A stretch of 64,000 nt of DNA, taken from NCBI RefSeq assembly GCF_050943825.1, contig NZ_JBMNPX010000004.1, forward strand, positions 124,001-188,000, given 5' to 3'. The stretch comes from Pseudoflavonifractor sp050943825. GTDB lineage: Bacteria > Bacillota > Clostridia > Oscillospirales > Oscillospiraceae. Made by a program: the position numbers and the translations under genes. The notes below the pieces were generated by a model. It saw only the letters and a program-made list of their open reading frames with translations, did no database searches and was not told the DNA's origin. Of the stretch, positions 28,272 through 37,201 are shown in pieces (within the stretch, counting starts at the first letter, position 1; each line of letters begins with the position of its first letter).

Positions 28272-31238
28272 TTACTGTTTGTACTTGTCGGGGTTCTTCT
28301 TCTGGCCCTTGCCGCGGACCACAATCCAGGCCACCCCGGCCACAATCAGTACGCCCACCACCACGTCCAGGGCCACCATCCAGGTCATCCACAGGGGCAT
28401 GATGTCCACAATGGTGGAGCCGGAGGACAGGCCGTTCATGGCGGCGCTTTGGCTGACGGTGTAGCAGATGTCATGAGCGGCATTGCGCAGGTAGGTCATG
28501 ATCTGGGGGTCGTTCTGGTAGCCGTCGATGTTGTAGAGCTCCTCGCTGGTGTTCATCCACATGTCGGTACCGGCCTGGAGACCGGCCTTGATGTCCATGT
28601 AGTCGGGCAGACCGGCCATGTCGGTGATCACCAGGCCGTTGAAGCCCCACTCTTCCCGCAGCAGGTCGGTGAGCAGCTCATGGCTGGCGCCGCACCACTT
28701 GGTTCCCACACGGTTGAAGGCGTTCATCATGGCGTAGGTGTGGCCCTCCTTCACCGCGGCCTCGAAGGGAACCAGGTAGAGCTCACGGGCGGCCTGCTCG
28801 TTGAAGAAGGTGGCGATGCCGTCCTTGGAGCCCTTGATGCCGTTGGTCTCGTCGATGACGCCCTCGGTGTCGTTGAAGGCGAAGTGCTTGACGTAGCAGA
28901 ACAGGCCCTTGCTCTGAGCGCCCAGCACGGTGTTGGCGCCCATCTGGCCGCTGATGAAGCCGTCCTCGGAGTAATACTCGAAGTTACGGCCGCTGTAAGC
29001 GTTGCGGTGGATGTTCATGGCGGGGGCATACCAGCCCTGGATGTTGGCGTACATGGCGTCGTTGCCCACGGACACGCCCATGTCATAGGCAAGCTGGGTG
29101 TTCCAGGTGGAGGCGATGACCACCTCAGTGGGGTAGGCCATGCCCTGGGTGCCGCCTACCAGAGTGGCGGAGATTCCGGCAGGACCGTCCTTCTCCACGG
29201 TGGCGGGCTTGAGGATGTAGTCCAGGCTGGGAGTGCCGTAGCCGCCCATGCGGACCATGTAGATGAGGTCGGCGGGGCTGATGGTGTCCAGCAGATCATC
29301 CCAGGCGGGGTCGTCATAGTCCACGTCGATGAAGTCGGCCAGGGTCAGCTGCACCTCGGAGGTGACGCCGGAGGCGGGCATGGTGTAGGAGTCCTGATCC
29401 TCGGTGTACTGGGGCCGGAGGGCGTCGATCATCTCCTGGGGCAGGTCGATGTACCGCTCGCCGGTGGTCTCATCGGTGCTGTCGCAGAAGGCCACGGGGT
29501 AGGTGTCCACCCAGTTGCTCCGGCTCAGGTAGACAAAGTCGGAGTAGGCGTCGTAGCTGGAGATATCGGCGTAGCCGAACAGGTTGGTGACGGCGGTGCC
29601 GGTGGCGCTGTCCACCGCGTAGGTGGTGGTGTCCAGGCTGGCGTTGGTCCACTTGGCGGTCATGGACGCATCGCCGTCGGCGGTCATGCCGTCGGCAGTG
29701 GTGTAGCCCTTGGCGGCCAGGATGTTGTTCAGGGCGTCGTGGGCGTCGGTACCAACGGTGAAGTAGTAGTCGCCGGCATCCAGGATGAAGGTCTTGGCGG
29801 TGCGGTAGTCGTAGGACTTGAGCTGCTCCTTGGGCACCTCAATCTGGACGGTCTGGCTCTCGCCGGGGGCCAGGGCGTCGGTCTTGGCGAAGCCGCACAG
29901 CTCCACGGAGGCCTTTTCCACGCCATTGTCCATGTCGTACTGGGTGTAGGGAGACTGGAAGTAGACCTGGACGACCTCCTTGCCGGTGTAGGTGTCGCCG
30001 GTGTTGGTGACGGTCACGGAGACGGTGAAGCTGTCGTCGTTCTCCGCCATGGAGAAGTCGCTGTACTGGAACTGGGTGTAGCTCAGGCCGTAGCCGAAGG
30101 GATAGAGGACGGTGGAGGCGTAGTCGTAATCGTCGGCGTTGCCGGTGCCCATGACCACGTCCTCGTAGCGGGTCTCATAGTACCGGTAGCCCACGTAGAT
30201 GCCCTCAGCGTAGACCACGTACTGGTCGGACTCGTTGGAGAAGCCATTGTTAATCCAGAAGTTGGAGCCCGCGTTCTGAGCGGCGGGAGCGCTGGAGGCG
30301 TCGTAGGCGTAGGTGTCCACCAGGCGGCCGGAGGGCACCACGTCGCCCACTAGGGCGTCGGCCACGGCGTAGAGGCCGGTCTGGCCCACGCCGCCGATCC
30401 ACAGGGCGGCCTTGATGTTCTCATAGTCGGCCAGCCAGCCCAGCTCCAGGGCGTTGTTGGCGTTGATGAGCACCACCACGTTGTCAAACTGCTCGTTGAC
30501 AGCGGCGAGCATATCGGCCTCTTCGGTGCTCAGCTCCAGGTAGTTGCCGGAGTTGCCCTCCACGCCCTCGGTCTCGGCGAAGTTGACGGCGGTCAGGTCG
30601 GAGCCCTCGCCGCCGGAGCGGGAGATGACCACGATGGCCGCGTCGCCGTAGTCGGCGAAGGATCTGCCGGCGGAGGACTCCACGTCAGCCCAGGGCACCT
30701 CGTTGATGGAGAACTGGCCGCCCTTCCAGTTGGGGGCGCTGCGGGTGTAGCCGTCGGCGCTCTTCTGCTTGTAGAAGTCCCACAGAGTGGTGTTGACGGA
30801 CAGGCCGGAGGCCTCCAGAGCGGTCTTCAGGTCGGGCACGGTGGAGGTGTCCACGCTGCCCGAGCCGGTGCCGCCGTAGACCATGTTCACGGAGGAGACA
30901 GAGAACACGCTCACCTTGCTGTCCTTGGCCAGGGGCAGGCCGCCGTTGTTCTCCAGCAGGACCATGCCCTCGGCCTCCAGAGTCTCGGCCACCTGGCCGC
31001 TGTGCTCGGTCAGCTCTTCCTCGGTTTCAAAGTCGCAGGGATAGTAGGTGCTGTCCCCGGCGGACTCGCCGGTCTCCACAATCTTGTAGGTGCTGTGGTT
31101 GAAGAAGGTGGAGATGAGGCCCCGGTAGTTGAGGGCCAGCAGGTTGCAGATCATCAGTGTCACAAGCACGATGGCCATAATGGGAATCAGGATGGCCATA
31201 AAGCGGCGGTTGGACATCCGCTTCTTATTCATTTTCAT
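28272..31238 (-). CDS. Permuted, doubly anchored GH3 glycosidase (cassette 2)
   Basis: 988 aa. Basic N-terminus, membrane helix (about 14-38), GH3_C (AEGMVLLENNGGLPL, VYGGTGSGSVDTST, acid/base-type loop SGGEGSDL), YPFGYGLSYTQF, FnIII-like domain, linker, GH3_N barrel (KDGPAGIS, YSGRNFEYYSEDGF, VKHFAFND, NAFNRVGTKWCGA, nucleophile Asp873 in LVITDMAG) and C-terminal helix (about 948-970) with a basic tail. Motifs predict an active enzyme on the outer face. Two ATGs fit the AAGGGGG site: 31238 (4 nt away) and 31232 (10 nt away). It lies behind kinase and regulator genes on the same strand but has its own promoter. Confidence 0.88.
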   Translation of the reverse strand: MKMNKKRMSNRRFMAILIPIMAIVLVTLMICNLLALNYRGLISTFFNHSTYKIVETGESAGDSTYYPCDFETEEELTEHSGQVAETLEAEGMVLLENNGGLPLAKDSKVSVFSVSSVNMVYGGTGSGSVDTSTVPDLKTALEASGLSVNTTLWDFYKQKSADGYTRSAPNWKGGQFSINEVPWADVESSAGRSFADYGDAAIVVISRSGGEGSDLTAVNFAETEGVEGNSGNYLELSTEEADMLAAVNEQFDNVVVLINANNALELGWLADYENIKAALWIGGVGQTGLYAVADALVGDVVPSGRLVDTYAYDASSAPAAQNAGSNFWINNGFSNESDQYVVYAEGIYVGYRYYETRYEDVVMGTGNADDYDYASTVLYPFGYGLSYTQFQYSDFSMAENDDSFTVSVTVTNTGDTYTGKEVVQVYFQSPYTQYDMDNGVEKASVELCGFAKTDALAPGESQTVQIEVPKEQLKSYDYRTAKTFILDAGDYYFTVGTDAHDALNNILAAKGYTTADGMTADGDASMTAKWTNASLDTTTYAVDSATGTAVTNLFGYADISSYDAYSDFVYLSRSNWVDTYPVAFCDSTDETTGERYIDLPQEMIDALRPQYTEDQDSYTMPASGVTSEVQLTLADFIDVDYDDPAWDDLLDTISPADLIYMVRMGGYGTPSLDYILKPATVEKDGPAGISATLVGGTQGMAYPTEVVIASTWNTQLAYDMGVSVGNDAMYANIQGWYAPAMNIHRNAYSGRNFEYYSEDGFISGQMGANTVLGAQSKGLFCYVKHFAFNDTEGVIDETNGIKGSKDGIATFFNEQAARELYLVPFEAAVKEGHTYAMMNAFNRVGTKWCGASHELLTDLLREEWGFNGLVITDMAGLPDYMDIKAGLQAGTDMWMNTSEELYNIDGYQNDPQIMTYLRNAAHDICYTVSQSAAMNGLSSGSTIVDIMPLWMTWMVALDVVVGVLIVAGVAWIVVRGKGQKKNPDKYKQ

Positions 31239-31291
31239 TCATCCCCCTTGATGTGTTTCCGCGGATGGCGCCCTCCGCGAACCTTGCGCAC

Positions 31292-31321
31292 AGTATACAA
31301 AGGGGCCCGGGCACGGTGCAA
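31292..31321 (-). promoter_or_regulatory. Promoter of the cassette-2 GH3 gene
   Basis: Minus strand: -35 TTGCAC (31316-31321), 18-bp spacer, -10 TATACT (31292-31297). Just upstream on the minus strand two CAGTT motifs occur 14 bp apart, and the spacer contains CGGGCACGGTG (plus-strand reading), which also occurs upstream of cassette 1. Confidence 0.6.
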
Positions 31322-31369
31322 CTGTTTTGACATAACTGCCCGTTTTTGCAGCATATTCCTTATGACTGA

Positions 31370-32698
31370 CTATTCCAGCGGGAAGAGCAGCCGCAGGTTG
31401 AACACCTGATTTTCCACCGAGATATCCATTTCGCCGCCGTACTTCTGGGCGATCATGCGGATGCTCCTGGTGCCGAAGCCGTGGTACTGCTTGTCCGCCT
31501 TGGTGGTGACGGGCAGGCCGCCGGAGAACTGGGGCGGCTGAGGGCAGTAGTTGTAGAACTGGAGGGACACGAACATGCCCTTGCGCTTGGCGATGATGCC
31601 CACCACCCGCTTCTCCTCGTCCTCCACCTGGGAGAGGGCCTCCACCGCGTTGTCGATGGCGTTGCCGAAGAGGGAGTAGATGTCCTGCTCAGCCATGAAG
31701 GACATCTCGCCGCCGTCCACAATGCAGGTGAGCTTGATGTGGTTCTTGTTGCACATAAGACTCTTCTCGGTGAGGATGATGTCGATGGTCTTGTTGCCCG
31801 TCTCCACGGCGGAGTCGTAAATGGAGATCACGTCCTCCATCTCCCGGATGGACGCCTCGTCCAGGGAGCTGCTCCGGCCGATCTGGCGGATCTGGTGGCG
31901 CAGGTCGTGGCACTTGACGTTGATGAAGTCCAGATTCTCCTTGAACATGTCGTACTGCTTTTTCTCCTGCTCATAGAGACTGTTGACCGTGTCCAGCTCC
32001 CGCTCCAGCTGCCGCTTGGACAGCAGGGAGAACTGGACGTACAGGGCCAGCAGGCAGCAGAGGATGTTGTAGATGGAGGCCACGCTCACATAGAAGGAGT
32101 TGTTGTTCTCGTAGCTGTAATAGGTGACCACCGCGCTGATGACGATGTCCACCAGCACCACCAGGGCCACCAGCACCAGCATGGAGGTGCTGCGGATGCG
32201 CAGGTCCTCGTTTTTGCGGATCATGGAGCCGAAGGTGATGGTCATGAGCCAGTAGACAATGCAGTAGGCGTCCACATATACCAGCGTCAGGAAGAGTCCG
32301 GACAGCCGTGCGGCGCTCTCGCCGTACACCTCCACAGGCAGCCCGGCGTTAAGGCCTGTGACCACCACGATAAAGTTATAGACCTCAAAGGCTATGTGCT
32401 GCACCGTATAGGCGGCCACAGCGCAGAAGAAGATGTGGAGGAACGGCTCCCGGAAGCACAGCATCAGCGCCCCCACCGACACGGCGAACAGCACGAAGAA
32501 GAGCACCGAGCTGTACAGGGCGTTGTACCCCAGAATGGGCGCGGCCACCGACACCGCCATGCACAGCAGGGCGGCCAGGGCAAAGCGGATGGGGTAGTGG
32601 TCTTTTTTCTTCAGGCGGAAGGTGAAGAGAAATTCGGCCGCCAGAATCTCGGCCATAAAGACCGACTTGTACCAGAAAAGCTGGGTAACCTCATACAT
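31370..32698 (-). CDS. AgrC-like sensor histidine kinase (cassette 2)
   Basis: 442 aa, the same plan as the kinase of cassette 1: hydrophobic helices over residues 10-225, linker, GHKL core. Putative phospho-acceptor His264 in KCHDLRHQI, N-box FGNAIDNAVEAL, G-box GFGTRSIRMIAQKYGG. Both kinases begin with a short M-x-x-x-T/N-x-L-F motif followed by Y-K and keep the YPIR/FPIR segment before helix 2, supporting common ancestry. It starts 2 nt after the regulator stop. Confidence 0.9.
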   Translation of the reverse strand: MYEVTQLFWYKSVFMAEILAAEFLFTFRLKKKDHYPIRFALAALLCMAVSVAAPILGYNALYSSVLFFVLFAVSVGALMLCFREPFLHIFFCAVAAYTVQHIAFEVYNFIVVVTGLNAGLPVEVYGESAARLSGLFLTLVYVDAYCIVYWLMTITFGSMIRKNEDLRIRSTSMLVLVALVVLVDIVISAVVTYYSYENNNSFYVSVASIYNILCCLLALYVQFSLLSKRQLERELDTVNSLYEQEKKQYDMFKENLDFINVKCHDLRHQIRQIGRSSSLDEASIREMEDVISIYDSAVETGNKTIDIILTEKSLMCNKNHIKLTCIVDGGEMSFMAEQDIYSLFGNAIDNAVEALSQVEDEEKRVVGIIAKRKGMFVSLQFYNYCPQPPQFSGGLPVTTKADKQYHGFGTRSIRMIAQKYGGEMDISVENQVFNLRLLFPLE

Positions 32699-32700
32699 GA

Positions 32701-33408
32701 CTATTCCATACTCCCGATGTACTCATTGAGCGCGCTGAGGAAGGGCTTCCGCCTGGCGTGGCTGATGGCCAGCCAGTCCTCCCCCACCAGTACGCTGAAA
32801 TCCTTCACCTGCCGGACATAGCGCAGGTTGACCACATAGCAGCTGTTGCACTTTGCAAAGACCTTCTCGGGCAGAAGGGGTTCTATCTTCTTCAGGGACC
32901 CGTAGCCGGTGTAGTTCTTGTCCCGGGTGTGGTAGGTGATCCGGTGCTGCATGACCTCGATGTAGGTCACCTCAGAGCACTTCAGGCACACCACCCCGTC
33001 CTCCGCCGGCACCAGCAGCTCCCGTTCCTGGCGGCTCTCCAGCCGCTTGACCGCCCGGTCCAGTTTGATGGAGAAGGGGAAGTAGGCCACCGGCTTGACG
33101 ATAAAGTCCAGGGCGTCCACCTCGTAGCCCTTCACGGCGAAATTGGCCATGTTGGTCACGAAAATCAGAATGACACTCCTGTCCACCTCACGCAGGCGGC
33201 GGGCGGCCTCCATGCCGTCCAGTCCGGGCAGCTCAATGTCCATGAACACCAGGTCAAAGCTGGCCTTGTAGCCGGTGAGAAAGTCCACCGCGTCGTTGAA
33301 AATGACGCTGTTGCAGGTGGTCCCACGCTCCTGGGCGTAGCGGTCCAGATAGGACGTCAGGGTCCCCGCAGCCTGGGGATCGTCCTCCACAATGGCAATG
33401 TTCAGCAT
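32701..33408 (-). CDS. LytTR-family response regulator (cassette 2)
   Basis: 235 aa, identical in length to the cassette-1 regulator. Receiver: E8/D9/D10, Asp57 in LVFMDIELP, FVTNMANFAVKGYEVDALDF and VKPVAYFPF. LytTR domain from about 130 (EVTYIEVMQHRITYHT, FAKCNSCYVVNLRYV). ATG 33408 preceded by a GGGGGGAG site. It forms an operon with the kinase and probably controls the GH3 gene behind it. Confidence 0.93.
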   Translation of the reverse strand: MLNIAIVEDDPQAAGTLTSYLDRYAQERGTTCNSVIFNDAVDFLTGYKASFDLVFMDIELPGLDGMEAARRLREVDRSVILIFVTNMANFAVKGYEVDALDFIVKPVAYFPFSIKLDRAVKRLESRQERELLVPAEDGVVCLKCSEVTYIEVMQHRITYHTRDKNYTGYGSLKKIEPLLPEKVFAKCNSCYVVNLRYVRQVKDFSVLVGEDWLAISHARRKPFLSALNEYIGSME

Positions 33409-33449
33409 CCCGTCTCCCCCCGTTTTCTCTCTTCTTTTTGCTCGTGCAT

Positions 33450-33503
33450 GGGCACGGATTTCTATGGGTACCTATTCTATCACGCCCTGTTCTTTCCATG
33501 CAA
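33450..33503 (-). promoter_or_regulatory. Promoter of cassette 2
   Basis: Minus strand: -35 TTGCAT (33498-33503), 18-bp spacer, -10 TAGAAT (33474-33479). GGGCACGG (33450-33457, plus reading) lies just downstream of it, the same octamer found near the cassette-1 and GH3 promoters. Confidence 0.55.
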
Positions 33504-33539
33504 ATCTTTTTTCCCGCCCTGCGGGGTGGGACAAAGTCC

Positions 33540-33569
33540 TTGATACCCCCCTCTCTCTTTTGCTATACT
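33540..33569 (+). promoter_or_regulatory. Promoter of the nucleoside-hydrolase operon
   Basis: -35 TTGATA (33540-33545), 18-bp spacer, -10 TATACT (33564-33569), 25 nt before the first start codon. Confidence 0.75.
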
Positions 33570-33593
33570 TACCTCACAGAGAGGAGGGCGCCT

Positions 33594-34109
33594 ATGGCCT
33601 TTGAGGTAGTAAAATCCTTTCCCGGCGGCACCAGCATTGGCTTCACCGAGGGGAAGTTTGACCGCTGGTGCGTCCAGGAGCGGGTCTTTGTCTGGACCCG
33701 GCGGCCCACCGACGCGGGCTGTTTTGCCCGTCTGCTGGAGCTGGCCCAGCGGTACGGCACAGACAAGGTCATGGCCGACTTTGTCACCGTCTACGACGCC
33801 ATGGGCGTCAAGCCGCCCCGGGGTGACCTGCTGCCCAGCGACCATGTCCTGGACCTCATCACCCGGCTCTCCGCCGCCTATGGCTCATCCCCCGGAGACG
33901 ACGTCCGGGCGGACAGGCTCTTCACCACTCTCTACCTGACTATGATCGCCGAGGAGAACAAGGCCAGGGCCGTCCTGGGCAAGCGCATCAAACGGCTTGG
34001 CGTGCACCTTGTGCTGCTGGAAGGGCGCACGCCGGAGGAGGCCGCATCCTTCCCCACCGGGAAAAAAGCGGCTGAGCTCAGCGCCCTGTGCCAGTCCTAC
34101 GGCTTCTAA
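33594..34109 (+). CDS. Uncharacterised 171-aa protein of the nucleoside salvage operon
   Basis: I do not recognise the family. The protein is soluble, has no signal peptide or membrane helix, and is rich in charged helices, with a conserved-looking opening (FPGGTSIGFTEGKFDRWCV) and a helical middle. ATG 33594 has GAGGAGG 6 nt upstream; open frame further upstream lacks a site. It is the first gene behind a clear promoter and is followed 11 nt later by two nucleoside hydrolases and an M24 peptidase, so a role in nucleoside use or its control is an inference from context only. Confidence 0.75.
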   Translation: MAFEVVKSFPGGTSIGFTEGKFDRWCVQERVFVWTRRPTDAGCFARLLELAQRYGTDKVMADFVTVYDAMGVKPPRGDLLPSDHVLDLITRLSAAYGSSPGDDVRADRLFTTLYLTMIAEENKARAVLGKRIKRLGVHLVLLEGRTPEEAASFPTGKKAAELSALCQSYGF

Positions 34110-34120
34110 GGAGGAACATT

Positions 34121-35083
34121 ATGTCAATCCATTGGGATCTTCCCGCCCGGATTCCCGTCCTGCTGGACGGCGACCCGGGCCATGACGACGCCATGGCCTG
34201 GATGCTGGCCAAGGCGTCCCCTGCCCTGGATATCCGGGGCATCACCTCGGTCTGCGGCAACCAGACCATTGAAAAGACCACCTACAACGCCCTGCGGGTC
34301 ATGACACTGCTGGGCATTGACGCGCCCATGGCCAAGGGCCGCCCCGGCCCCCTGGTGGCCGAGCCCATGGTGGCCCCCAGCGTCCACGGCGAGTCGGGTC
34401 TGGACGGCCCCGTCCTGCCCGAGCCCGACCGGGAACCTCTGCCCTGCTCGGCTGCCGAGCTGATGGCAAAGGTGCTCTCCGAGAGCCAGGATCCGGTGTA
34501 CCTGGTGCCCACCGGCCCCCTGACCAACGTGGCCTCCCTGCTCCTGTCCCACCCGGAGCTGAAGGAGAAGATCGGCGGTATCTCCCTCATGGGCGGCGGC
34601 ATTGCCCACGGCAACTGGACCCCTGCCGCTGAGTTCAACATTCTGGTAGACCCGGAGGCCGCCGACATTGTGTTCCGTTCCGGTGTACCCATCACCATGG
34701 CCGGGCTGGACGTGACTGAAAAGGCCCTCATCTTCCCCGAGGACTTTGAGCGGGTGCGGGCCGTTGGCAACCCGGTGGCCCATATTGTGGCCGAGTGGCT
34801 GGAGTTCTTCTACCGCTTCCATCGTGAGAAGGGCTACGCCGGCGCCCCCGTCCACGACGCGGTGGCGGTGGCCGCCCTGGTGGCGCCCGATCTGTTCACC
34901 GTGGAGGAGATGCACGTGGACATCGAGGTGGCCGGAGACTACACCAGGGGCGCAACGATTGGCGACCGGCACCACCTCACCTCCGCCGCCCCCAACGCCC
35001 GGGTTATCATGGGCGTGGATCGGGACGGCTTTGCCGATCTGCTGGTGGAGGCCGTAAAAGCATATGGGGAGGGACAGGCATGA
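34121..35083 (+). CDS. Inosine/uridine-preferring nucleoside hydrolase (first copy)
   Basis: 320 aa IUNH-family enzyme splitting ribonucleosides into base and ribose. The calcium-binding signature appears as LLDGDPGHDDAMA near residue 14 (family D-x-D-P-G-x-D-D), with LVPTGPLTNVASLL, SLMGGGIAHGNWTPAAEFN and late VHDAVAVAALV (Asp ligand). The ATG follows AAGGAGG by 7 nt. Overlaps the second copy by 4 nt. The two copies are clearly divergent, suggesting different base preferences. Confidence 0.92.
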   Translation: MSIHWDLPARIPVLLDGDPGHDDAMAWMLAKASPALDIRGITSVCGNQTIEKTTYNALRVMTLLGIDAPMAKGRPGPLVAEPMVAPSVHGESGLDGPVLPEPDREPLPCSAAELMAKVLSESQDPVYLVPTGPLTNVASLLLSHPELKEKIGGISLMGGGIAHGNWTPAAEFNILVDPEAADIVFRSGVPITMAGLDVTEKALIFPEDFERVRAVGNPVAHIVAEWLEFFYRFHREKGYAGAPVHDAVAVAALVAPDLFTVEEMHVDIEVAGDYTRGATIGDRHHLTSAAPNARVIMGVDRDGFADLLVEAVKAYGEGQA

Positions 35084-36012
35084 ACAAGCGACCCGTTATT
35101 ATCGACTGCGACCCGGGCATTGACGACGCCATGGCCCTGCTGGCCGCATTCCGCGTTCCGGAGTTGGATATCAGGGCCATCACCCCTGTTGCTGGCAATG
35201 TCCCCCTGGCCTACACCGCCCCCAATGCCCTGAAGATTCTGGCCCTGGGCAGCCGGGAGGACATCCCGGTGTACCCCGGCGCGGACCGTCCTCTCTCCGG
35301 TGAGGTGAGAGACGCGGCGGACGTCCACGGCGCAGACGGCCTCATGGGCTGGCCCATGCCCCAGCCCAAGTCCGCGCTCCGTGAGGAGAAGGCCTGGGAC
35401 GTGATCTGGCGGGAGGCAAAGGCTCTGAACGGGGCGCTGGAGCTCATCGCCACCGGCCCCCTGACCAATCTGGCCATTGCCCTGGCCAAGTATCCCGACC
35501 TGCCCAAGTACATCAAAAAGCTGACCGTCATGGGCGGGGGCGCCTGCTTCGGCAACGCCACCCCCGCCGCCGAGTTCAATATCTACGCTGACCCGGAGGC
35601 CGCCGAGATGGTGTTCCGTTCCGGCATGCCCATCGCCCTGTGCGGACTGGACGTGTGCTACCGGGCCAGCCTGTTGGAGGAGGATATTGCGGCGCTGGAG
35701 GCCATGGGCTCCGTGCAGGCCGCCTTCTCCGCCGCACTCAGCCGCCTGGAGCTGTCCTGGGCCCTGCCCGGGGTCACCGGCGCACCCATGTACGACCCCT
35801 GTGCCATGCTGTACGCCATTGACCCCGGCATCTTCACCTCCGTCCGCTGCTGGGTGGGTGTGGAGCGCTCCGGCGTCCACACCCGGGGCAAGACGGTCAC
35901 CGACGCCTTCAGCGACGCCAAGCGCACCCCCAACGTGGACCTGGTGCTGGATGTGGACCGGCCTGAATTTGCCCGGCGGCTGCTGAACCTGCTGGGTGAA
36001 TACGGCAGATAA
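35080..36012 (+). CDS. Inosine/uridine-preferring nucleoside hydrolase (second copy)
   Basis: 310 aa. Signature IIDCDPGIDDAMALL at the N-terminus, LIATGPLTNLAIAL, TVMGGGACFGNATPAAEFN, and MYDPCAMLYAID supplying the late Asp ligand. ATGA overlap with the first copy shows translational coupling. Ribose released by these enzymes could feed ribokinase (2142-3032). Confidence 0.92.
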   Translation: MNKRPVIIDCDPGIDDAMALLAAFRVPELDIRAITPVAGNVPLAYTAPNALKILALGSREDIPVYPGADRPLSGEVRDAADVHGADGLMGWPMPQPKSALREEKAWDVIWREAKALNGALELIATGPLTNLAIALAKYPDLPKYIKKLTVMGGGACFGNATPAAEFNIYADPEAAEMVFRSGMPIALCGLDVCYRASLLEEDIAALEAMGSVQAAFSAALSRLELSWALPGVTGAPMYDPCAMLYAIDPGIFTSVRCWVGVERSGVHTRGKTVTDAFSDAKRTPNVDLVLDVDRPEFARRLLNLLGEYGR

Positions 36013-36031
36013 TCGGAAAGGAAGGATTCTC

Positions 36032-37102
36032 GTGAATACCGCACGGCTCAACCGCGTTTTGGAAAACATGGAGCGGGAAGGTCTGGACCAGATCATCGTC
36101 ACCTCCACCGCCTCGGTCTACTACCTCACCGGCTACTGGGTGGAGCCCATGGAGCGGATGCTGGCCCTCTACCTGCGCCGGGGGGCCGCCCCCATTCTCT
36201 TCGGCAACGAGCTCTTCGCTCTCCAGCCCCAGGAGGGACTGGAGCTGGTGCTCCACACCGACAGCGACGACCCCACCGCCCAGCTCTGTGCCGCCCTGAC
36301 CCCCGGCACTCTGGGCGTGGACAAGTTCTGGCCCAGCAAGTTCCTCATGTCCCTGCTCACCGCCCGGCCCGACGTGCGCCCCGTGCCCGGCTCCGCGCCC
36401 GTGGACGACGCCCGCACCTGCAAGGACGCCGACGAGATCGCCGCCCTCCGCGCCGCATCCCGCATCAACGACCAGGTGGTCACTGCCGCCATCGCCGCCC
36501 TGAAGGAGGGCGTGCGGGAGGACGAGATGGCCGCCCTGGTGGAGCAGCTGTTCCGGGACCACGGCGGCGAGCGTTCCTCCGAGGGGCAGCTGGTCTGCTT
36601 CGGCCCCAACGGCGCCGACCCCCACCACGGCCCCAACGCCACCCGGCTGAAGGCGGGCGACTCGGTGGTGCTGGACCTGTTCAACCCCATCGGCCGCTAC
36701 TGGTGCGACATGACCCGCACCGTGTTCTTCCGCTCGGTCAGCGACGAGGGCCGCAGGGTCTATGAGACGGTCAAAGCCGCCAATGAGGCCGCCGAGGCCA
36801 TGATCCGCCCCGGTGTGCTGCTGTGCGACATCGACCGGGCCGCCCGCTCGGTCATTGAAGAGGCCGGCTACGGCCCCTACTTTACCCACCGGCTGGGCCA
36901 CGGCTGCGGCCTGGACTGCCACGAGCCCCCGGATAACAGCCCGGTGAGCAGGGTGCCCGTCCGGCCCGGCATGGTGTTCTCGGTGGAGCCGGGCATCTAC
37001 CTGCCCGGGAAGCTTGGGGTACGCATCGAAGACCTGGTGCTGGTCACTGAGGACGGCTGCGAGGTGCTCAACCAGGCCGCCAAAGAGCTGCAAATCGTAT
37101 AA
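36032..37102 (+). CDS. M24-family metallopeptidase (Xaa-Pro aminopeptidase-like)
   Basis: 356 aa creatinase/prolidase fold. N-terminal creatinase-like domain about 1-125, C-terminal pita-bread domain with five metal ligands: Asp in VVLDLFNP, Asp in CDMTRTVFF, His in HRLGHGCGLD, Glu in FSVEPGIYLPG, Glu in GVRIEDLVLV. The GTG at 36032 has AAAGGAAGG upstream; no start is supported earlier. Why it shares an operon with nucleoside hydrolases is unclear. A second M24 gene lies at 56330-57424. Confidence 0.88.
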   Translation: MNTARLNRVLENMEREGLDQIIVTSTASVYYLTGYWVEPMERMLALYLRRGAAPILFGNELFALQPQEGLELVLHTDSDDPTAQLCAALTPGTLGVDKFWPSKFLMSLLTARPDVRPVPGSAPVDDARTCKDADEIAALRAASRINDQVVTAAIAALKEGVREDEMAALVEQLFRDHGGERSSEGQLVCFGPNGADPHHGPNATRLKAGDSVVLDLFNPIGRYWCDMTRTVFFRSVSDEGRRVYETVKAANEAAEAMIRPGVLLCDIDRAARSVIEEAGYGPYFTHRLGHGCGLDCHEPPDNSPVSRVPVRPGMVFSVEPGIYLPGKLGVRIEDLVLVTEDGCEVLNQAAKELQIV

Positions 37103-37114
37103 AATTTCATGGCC

Positions 37115-37166
37115 GTGCCGCCGTAGGCGGCACATGGCCGATTTTGCTATGCTTTGCATAGCAAAA
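37115..37166 (+). repeat. Two hairpins preceding the terminator
   Basis: GTGCCGCC (37115-37122)/GGCGGCAC (37126-37133), flanked by ATGGCC on both sides, then TTTTGCTATGC (37142-37152)/GCATAGCAAAA (37156-37166). With the terminator this makes three hairpins in a row. Confidence 0.7.
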
Positions 37167-37201
37167 AAACGGTGGAGAGCTATGCTCTCCACCGTTTTTT
37201 T
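37163..37201. terminator. Bidirectional terminator between the nucleoside and eut operons
   Basis: 18-bp perfect stem (37163-37180 with 37184-37201), 3-nt loop, A7 and T7 ends; it ends at the eutQ stop codon and serves both convergent operons. Confidence 0.93.

Noticed and set aside
28149..30353. A 734-codon plus-strand frame opposite the cassette-2 GH3 gene
   Set aside because: Val/Gly/His-rich shadow of the permuted GH3 coding strand.
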